Assembly (NCBI RefSeq): GCF_921293095.1
Contig: NC_060252.1
Span: forward strand, 74,296,866 to 74,360,865
DNA from: Ischnura elegans
Taxonomy: Eukaryota; Arthropoda; Insecta; Odonata; Coenagrionidae
DNA: 64,000 bases
Direction of reading: 5' to 3'
The notes beneath the pieces were generated by a model. The model searched no databases and was not told where the DNA came from. It saw nothing but the letters and a program-made list of their open reading frames with translations. The first letter of the stretch is position 1; every line of letters starts with the position of its first letter. Shown here one piece after another: positions 12,001 to 21,000 of the stretch. A program made the position numbers and the translations under genes.

Positions 12001-15000
12001 ATTATTTCCCACATGGAATGGGTCCTTCCAATTGTAATGCGAGGTATTAGTTATATTCTTGGAGGCCCAGTTGCTTGGTACATTAACGTCTGCAAGGCAA
12101 TGTCCAAATGCAAGAATGAATATGACAACTTATCATGTAATCATCAAACTTGTGTAAAGGTTTGAGCAGAAATTTGAACCTGATCTAATTTGGTTCATGC
12201 ATTCACACATGTTCTGTTACAGTCCACCAAAATCATTCATTCATCTATGCATGAACTTGTACATGTTAATGTGTATAAACAGGCCTTCAGAATTAAATTG
12301 GACACTATTATTTTCAACCATCAGTGGTAATCCTCAGACTCTAGGAAATTCAAGTATTTAATTATACACTATCAGAGCATATTTACACCATGTTGTAATG
12401 TGAAAATTAATATTTTGTAGGGTTTTGCATTTTTACGTTCAAGGTGATGATGAATGTTTGTTTTGTTTTTTATTTTACGTTGCCAATATAGAAAGTGATT
12501 GTTGTGCGGCCTTGGGATATAGAAGACGAATAAAATAGTTTAAGACGTAAAGAAGACTTTTTTCGTTTTTTGACAGATTATGAGACTTAAACACTAAGTG
12601 TTGATGCGAAGCGAAGTTTTTCTTTTGATGGTGTGAACGGCGAATACGTTTGAGGTTAGAAGAAGTGAACCCCATAATTGTTCTTTGTAAGTTCGGAATC
12701 ATCAAAAATGGCGGAATAAAAGAAGACGAATAAAATAGTTTAAGACGTAAAGAAGACTTTTTTCGTTTTTTGACAGTATTAACCCGTATGAGTTTATATC
12801 TTAATGTATGAATGAATTCAGTGGACCAGAATGGAATGTACAAGTGCATGTGCCAAATTAGAACAGTTTCCATTTTCTGTTCATACATTTACACAAGTTG
12901 GATAGCTACATGGTGAATTTTCATGTCTATTCTTGTATGTAAACATTGACTTGTAGACGTTAATTTATCATGTGACCAGGCATTTAGCTGCTGTATTAAA
13001 CTGCATAAGGAATTCTGTAGCATGAAATAATTTGCCCCAACATTTCTTTTAAATGGTTTGAAACTGTATGAATACTCGGACAGTAAAATGCAGATTACAC
13101 GGTAATCAGTCCCTCACACCCTCTTCTTCCCTCCTAGCCCTCATAGCCCCTCTCACATTTCTCGGTTCACATTCTCAATGCTGTGTTCAAGGGCACAAAA
13201 GGAATTCATTTTACCCTCTCATAAAGTTTTCTTAATGCAACCAATTTAGCTACTGTCATGACTCCACATTGATGAAGAAATGTGGTTGAGATTTCAATGT
13301 AAAACCTTGAAGATGTTGGAAATCGTTGAAAAAAACCTGGATATTGGCTTGAATTTCATTTTACATAGTCAATAAATGTTGTGAAATAGGGTTTAGAATC
13401 CTGTGAGCTGGCCACGGCATAGGGTATGCTACCCTCACTTTGGTGCTGTTAATGTTAATCTTACTTCTCCCTTGTTTATAGGTGTAGTGAATTTTGATTT
13501 TAGAAGGTTAATGTCATTAGTTTTATTTACAGTGTAATTTTCATAAAATGTTTCAGCTTAGTCTTTAATGAATAGTATATGTGAAATTTGTATTTTACTG
13601 TATTTTCCAGAGTGCAGTTGGATTTGAGCTGTGGTCCATGTCAGACTTGATTCTGTTTGACAATATCTTGGTCACCGATGATTTAGCAGTTGCTGACCAA
13701 TGGGCTGCTGATACTTTTGACCTCAAAAAGAAGAAATTGGACCAGGATACTGTGAGTTAATGCAAATTTTATTTGTTGGTTGTAATCCATGATTACTTAG
13801 CAATAGTTTAGCTCATTCATTTTTATTTAAAGTTCTATCACAATAGAAATAAAATTTATGATTTGACTATTACATGATAAGGTAAAATTAGTGGTAGTAA
13901 CAGAGTACAATTGCATGTTTAAGTACTGCTATACATGTATATAAATTAGAAATGGGTCGAATAGCAGATTTCTCGAACTCGAATATCGAATTCAAATATT
14001 AAATCATTGCTCGGATATTCGAATACCTCGAATACTAGAATTTTGCAAGGCATATTAAACGTATGTTTCCTCTTCTATTTCACTTGATGAATGTATAAAT
14101 AAAAAGTGGAATCTCGATCTATCGTTTTTCAAGGGGATGGACGAAAAAAATCCATGAATGCGGGAAGGTTTGACTAGGTTGCCTATGCAGCAGGAAACCC
14201 AGGATTTTGACGAGTAATTGTGATTTCCTTTAAAGGATTCAAAGAGGAATTTCGCTGATTAATGGAATATTTTAATTTTATGGAAACAACTAGGCATATA
14301 TTTGATTCAACTAACTTCTCTTTCAAATATTCTAAGGGGACACACCACCTCGCGAAAAATGATTGCATGCCGTCTCGGCATTTACACTGCTACGATGGAT
14401 TTCTGTCTGATGTATACATTCTTATCTACCAAACGCCATTTCAGCGGCACGCCCATCTGATACTCCCCTTCATCAAACTTCTTATTTTCAACAGGTAGCT
14501 CGCTTTACCCCCACTCCTTCTGTCAAGTGCTAGCGGAAAATCTGAGGCGTTTTGCAAAATACACGCGCTACTCCACCGGATTTTCTTTCTTTCAATTATT
14601 TTCAGTCCATCTTTGGAAGTTCTCACTTTTTGAAACTTTTGATTAATGGTCTTCGTAATACGAAGCCTGCACAAGCTGGGGCCTTAGGTTTTATTTCGAA
14701 GAGGAGGAAAGCGTTGGAGGAGGGGCAGTGGGCTGATGGATGGAGGGGGTAGCAGATATTGGGAATTGTGCTACGTAGTTACTATCCCATGGCACTGAGG
14801 TTCTCCTGGTGGGGAAACCAGGTTTTTCGGATATTTTTTCACCCGATCATTTTTAGTTCCCCACATTGAACTCTTTTCACCGCTATAATCCACGAATTTG
14901 ATGTAGTTCGTCAACTTGCCTAAAACGGTGCTGCATACACTAAACGACTAGAGTTCTCTACATTTTTCCAAGTCAACTACCAACGATGTATGTGCGACAG

Positions 15001-18000
15001 TGAATGATGCTAAGTTCAAAGTAGTCGATGTATTCGAGATGGTACCTTTCGCATGACTATTCGAGACCTCGAATATCGAATACTTTCTAGTATTCGAGGT
15101 ATTTGAGTATTTGAGTATTCGAGTATTCACAGATACTATTCGCACATCTCTAATATAAATATAAGTACTATTGCTTTTTTATTTTCAGTTTTGATTTTTA
15201 TGATGATTCTTTGATTAATATATCAACTCTTTCACTGTGGTCAAACTGCCAAGACTTAGCAAGCCCTATGTTGTGAAAAAATGAACAGTTACCCATGCCG
15301 GCACGTAGGAGCTATGCTCAAGTCAACCGGGCGAATGTAGCTGCTATGTTTACAGCAGCAAAAGGTTGATTAGTATATGCAGGCTATTCCATTCTAAAAT
15401 TCATCCATATCTTAATGTCAATGCATGACTTAATGTTCATTATACTCAGTAAACTGCAAATGTTAAGGTATTTGTATACTGAAGATGTTTGCATGTATAT
15501 GTATTTTTCTGGTCCCAATATTAAAAAGCTACCTCTTGAAAGGAACACTTATATCAACTGGTAAAGGTCCTGAAAACCTGTTCCACTGTGTTCCTTTAAA
15601 AAAACCCTGTCAGCATCAAATTTATTCTGTGTACATGGGAAATTTCTTGGGTTGCCGATATATGTTGAAAGTATTTTTTGCCAATCTTTCAAGCATAATT
15701 TTCTGTGTGAAATTATAGCTTGCATCCAGATTTCATAGGAATATGAGAAATGGATGATAGGGCAGAACTAATGCTCCTGCCAACTTTAGTTACATACGTA
15801 TTTCATTACTGTGAAAACCTCTCAGGGGTTTTCCATGTGAAAATCTATTTTCAAACTTCAGGTATGTACAGTGGTGGATCTATGGGGGTGGGGCTAAGGG
15901 GGCTATAGCCCTCCCCTTGTATCCAATTTACACCAGATAGAATGGCAATTTTTTCCGACCCCCACTACTGCTGGAATATTTAACTGCACTTTGTCCCCCC
16001 CCACCCCCCTTTGTCCCTATCTTGGATCCACCTCTAGGTATGCATATGATGAAATTTTGATCCCATTAAGTATAATGTAAGTTCAAAATTTCATCATTAA
16101 TATTCCTCTTTCTGTAATTGGGTGGATTTTAATTTTTTTTTTTTTTAGGTCAAAGGAGTTAAATTGATACCTCCACTGCACAAACGCTCAACAATCGCCC
16201 ACCGAATCAAATCCGCTCCCTGGTTCCGCTCCGCCCAAGATGAGTGGATTTGATTCGATGGGCGATTGTTGACTGTTTTTGCAGTGGAGGTATTGAATAG
16301 TCTGATCATAGTTTTGCTGCCTTGTTTCTTTTCTTACTATGTACTTGTCGTCTTAAATTTTCTATTATTTCTCCATTTCAGGTGAATAAAATCGCTGCCT
16401 AAAATTAAATGCCTCACCTTTATTCTTGTTTTTTTGTTATAATCTTGAACTAAAATCTTTATCACAGAGCTCCCTCTGGGGCCGCATGCTTCGGGCCATG
16501 AATTATAAACCAGGCTGGTGGGCCCTCTACTTCCTCTACTGCATGGTCCCTGTCTCCATTTATGTTTGGTACTTGTGGAGAAGGGCGTCAGAGGTAAAAA
16601 CTTCATCTGATCATGATTGTAATGCTTGTTGAATACCATCCTCTACACTTTAGGAGGGCCTGATCATGCGCATCATCTCCTATACCAATGCCCACCCATG
16701 GCTATGGGCCCTTTACCTTGTCGTCGTAGCTCTGCCCCTAGTCCTGCTGCTCGTCTTTTGCTGTAGCTCTTCTCAGGTAAGCTCGCTTGCTCTGCTGTGC
16801 TCCCAAATTCATGTATCACTGCTAGTGAGGTTTCCAGGCATTATTGGTCATGTGAAATGGAAATATTTTATGTTAATACGTATGGTATGGTATTTGGAGG
16901 AGGCGAGCGACAGCTGAGGTCATTTGCGCCATGAGGGTAGGGTATGGAAGGAAGGGTGGAGAGAAACCCGGCGTCGGCATTAGCCTGCTCTTAACGAAAG
17001 GCACCAATGGGACCACGGCTTAACGTCCCATCCGACGGACGGAGTGTTGTGCTTGAAATGTCCTCCACACAACATTCAAGCAGGGATCGGGCAGTCTCTG
17101 AAAATTCTCTGCCGCTGCCGGGATTTGAACCCGGGCTCACCGGGTGGGAAGCCAACACTCTAGCCACCACACCAACCCGATCCCCCTGTTAATACGTTCA
17201 CTGCCACTTCGGTCATAATGACCGAAATGGGTACTTCATCTTCTCGCCGCTTCAGTCAAAATGACTGAAAAATGAGTCACTTTTTTGGCCTTTCATTGCA
17301 CGTCGTTGGTCGCTGCTACTTCGATACCCTATGTATGACTTTACGTGGTGCATGTAGCTGAATGCACACAAAAACTCAAATGGAAAGGACCCAAGTATTA
17401 GAGCGAAAGGAAAAAGAAAAACACTTTGGTGCAATGGGTGAACTCATCTATAACTCCACGGCAGGGAACGTGTTAACATGACGGATTATCTAGTTCTAAA
17501 TAATTTCATCTTTCTCATTGAGCTAAATTTAAGGATGAGGATACCAAGTTACCCATACTAGTGGCTAGTATGTAGTCTGTCATGTTGAACCTTTGCTTGA
17601 AGTCGGTAGCCAATCCATCTTTGGCATTTTGAATATTACAATGAGTTACAAGAAAGTCAAAGGTCATGATAAGATATTTTTTCAACTTTCATATTCTTGT
17701 TTGTTTTTTGGACCCACAAATTACTTCTTGATAGTTTTACTTGGCTCTCTAGATTTTGGTGGCTAAATGTTGGAGTTAGGTGATAGGTTGGTTTCTATTC
17801 TTGTATCCTCCCTGAGACCTCCAATAGGATGATTTCTTATGAAGGATTTGTGAAGAATCATGTATTGCCAGTTAATACTTGCTCAAAGTATTGTAGATTC
17901 CTCTTTCTTAGCTTATTACACATTTGATATTGTTAGAATTGTAGGTATTCAAGTACTCTGACAAGGAGTATGGGTACAGTAATAGGTAGGTATTTATTTT

Positions 18001-21000
18001 TAACTTATCGGTGGTTATATTTCTTGTGAGCTGTGTATCATTTGGATGGGATTGCTACGTTCAATTAGGATGATCACAAAAATATCATCATTCAATTTAT
18101 TTCCGGGGGGACTCCCCTAAAAGTTGTCAAATGGTCTAAAAATTATATTGGCAAAGTTACAACTCAGCACGTTAATGTCAACTTGAGGAAAAACTTCAAT
18201 GTTTTGTTTAAAATAATATTTTTTAGAAACTCTAACCTCGATTAGGCAAGTGTAAACGTTATCATGTTGAGTTGAAACTTTTCCAATACTAGTTTTAGAT
18301 GATTTAGTAGCTTCTAGGAAGGGTCCCCTGATAGATATTATGTTAAAAAAATCTTGTGTAGTTTGTCACTACCCTAATTTTTTAGGGTCTATAAATTATC
18401 ATTTCTGTTCTTTTCATTTCATAGTTGGGATAGAAATAACAAAGTTAAGCTACTAATTTTCTTAAATGATTAGTATGTGGGAAGTAAGGAAATATGGGTG
18501 CTCTTATAGTGTGCCATTTGGTTGGCAAGTGTCAGTTTTGGTAGGGTCAAAACTGAATTAAGTATCACCATAGATAGTGATTCAAGGGGTGGTAGCAGAT
18601 GAAAGGAATAATCTACTTGGATTTTGGAGATTTGTTTAGAATAAATTAAAATGCAGGAGCCACAGCTCACTAAAAACAAGAATATGGAAACAATAGGGAA
18701 TCAAGAAAGGCACAGAACAGAATATCACAAAATCTTCAGGGTATTCCATGACATTGTAATTGGGTAGATCACTTGGATATAAAATTGCAAATTCATTAAA
18801 TCGATTTGTTGTGTTGAAGGGAAAGATAAGTTACTACAAAAATATTCCTCATTCATCATTTCTCTGGTTAGCTCAAATAAAAAAATAAGTGGTAGTCGTT
18901 ACAAGGCAGGCGAAGATCGAAGTAAAAAATAACAAGAAACACCAAATTTAAAAAAATATACGATTTTAAAGCCCTCAAAATTCAATTTTATTTATCCTAT
19001 TGATAAATATAGTGGCATTAGTTGGGAAGGGCTCAAAAAAAATTCCCTCCGTTAAACCATTCCAATCCTCTATCCCCCATGCAGAAAATTCTCTGGCATT
19101 CTCTCCCACCATCCATTAATTGATGCTCAATAAATTTGACACTAGCCATTAGCCCTGATGAGGTCTCCAGCATAGGAGAGAAAAAAATCAACCATTTTTA
19201 AGTATCAACGCGAGTTGCCCCCTTAATCCACCAATAATTGACTAGGAAAAGATCGTGCACCTCTGTGTAGAAGACTTTTTACCTTTTTTTTTAAAACAGG
19301 GCAGGTGAGGAGAGATTAAATGTCGCGTGAGATATCATTAAACATTGTGGAGACAGGGACTTCCTTGGCAAGACTTCCATGTAATTGTGTTATTTATGCA
19401 GAAGGTGGGGTAATTGTGGTAAGAAGATTGGAAATAAATTTGTTACATTGGTGTGTGTGAAGCAAGCTCACGTCTAAACACATTGAGAAGGCAGTCTGTT
19501 AATTTCGTATAAAAGAGGTTTGCAAGGGGTGCATATGGAGAATTGCATCATGGTTTTGATGGCTTGCTTGTGAAAATGGTGTTGACTTTTTCAAGACTTA
19601 TCTCCAGTCAGAAGGTAATATTTTTCTAGTCAGCTCATCTTATGTACGTATTTTTCCTTCAATTGAAACTACATATATGACATTCTGCCCACCCTTCTCT
19701 TGACCTCTCCTCTACCTATCGTCTACCAATCAATAACCTAATAATAATAAATTTTTTTGTCCTGCAATTTGCACGATATGAATATAGGACATGTCATGTA
19801 AAGGTCATATATACACTAAAAATTGATTATTTACAAAGAAATACATTTTCATGACAAAGTATCAAGTAAATAGTTTTCGTATAAATAGAGGCAATTTTTA
19901 TATCAGGGCGGTCAATAGTCCTTCAGCGTTCTTGGGGTCTGATGTTATACACTCGTTTCCCTTCAAAGGGAATTAGGTTTTCTGCAGTTTAGAAGGATAA
20001 AGATCTATCATAATTATCGTCAATGTATCAATATCATTAATTAATTATTATTATAATTATCATTAATTATCATCAATTGATAGATGATAATTAATTATTA
20101 TCTATCAATTTCTTATTAATTATAGTCTTACGATTTATCGTCTATACTCTAATTGGGTGGTTCAACTGTCTTCCTACCTACAGTATTAAAAAACTTTACT
20201 TTCAAAATATGACTAGCTATGCCTACCCAGTGTTCGATTTTCTGGAAACCATGATTGTTGTATCAGCTTTTTTCTAAATTATGTTGTTTGTTAGTATGAT
20301 TTATTTATTCAATTTGAAAGGCCACTTGTGGCTGTTTGTGAGTTGTCATCATTTGTCAACAATCCTAAGATTGGTTTTACACAGCTCTCCATTCCTCTCT
20401 TCCATCTACTAGTCTTTTTATAGCGACGTATTTCTTCTCTTTTACATCCTTTATAACCTTTCCGATATAACTCATTTGGAGCCGTCCCTTGCCCTTTCAC
20501 CTGTCCTTCCACGAATGTTTTCATCAGGCCATCATGTCACTTAATGTGGCCAACTAAGTTTTATTTTATTAAATCAATAAAATGAATGAAATATTTAATT
20601 GTCAACTTCAGGAGTCTACCGCAGACAATAAGAAGACTGATGGAGTGACATTGGATGCGGAGGGGAAGGAGGATGGGGGTGAGGATGAGGAGGAGGAAGA
20701 TGGAGTGAGTGGAGGTGAACGTAACAAGGACGAGGACGATGAGGAGGACGACGAAGAGGAAGAGGGCGGAGAGGGGTCCAAGGGGCAGGAAAGTGACACC
20801 AAAGATGATGGCAAGAAGGGAGACGAGGGTGAAGAGGTGAGGTTGAAAAGCCTTTATATCCCTCCCCATTCACTACTGTTTACAGTGAAACGTATGATTT
20901 AACACTTTCCCGGTGAAAGAATGATTAAACTTTTGTCGGGTTTCCGCAGGGGTCAGAAAATCTAAGATCGCTGATGGAACCTGAAACGTCGGAGCTCATA

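Noticed and set aside
16150-16253. Possible third calnexin alternative exon after a strong polypyrimidine-AG
   Set aside because: The frame enters a palindromic MITE and stops; it has no membrane-segment similarity and no donor.
17100-17186. tRNA-Gly gene on the minus strand
   Set aside because: Box A and B are present but the sequence continues into a SINE body and tail with an 11-bp target duplication, so it is a tRNA-derived SINE head.
19154-19177. Second hammerhead-like motif (CTGATGA...GAGAAA)
   Set aside because: Stem TCTCC/GGAGA forms, but two extra bases separate it from the core and no stems I or III are visible.
20030-20125. AT-only quasi-palindrome (ATTAATTATCAT repeats)
   Set aside because: Low-complexity AT-rich sequence; the symmetry is expected by composition.
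20561-20873. Minus-strand open frames opposite the calnexin acidic tail
   Set aside because: Antisense of GAG/GAA-rich coding sequence, same compositional artefact.
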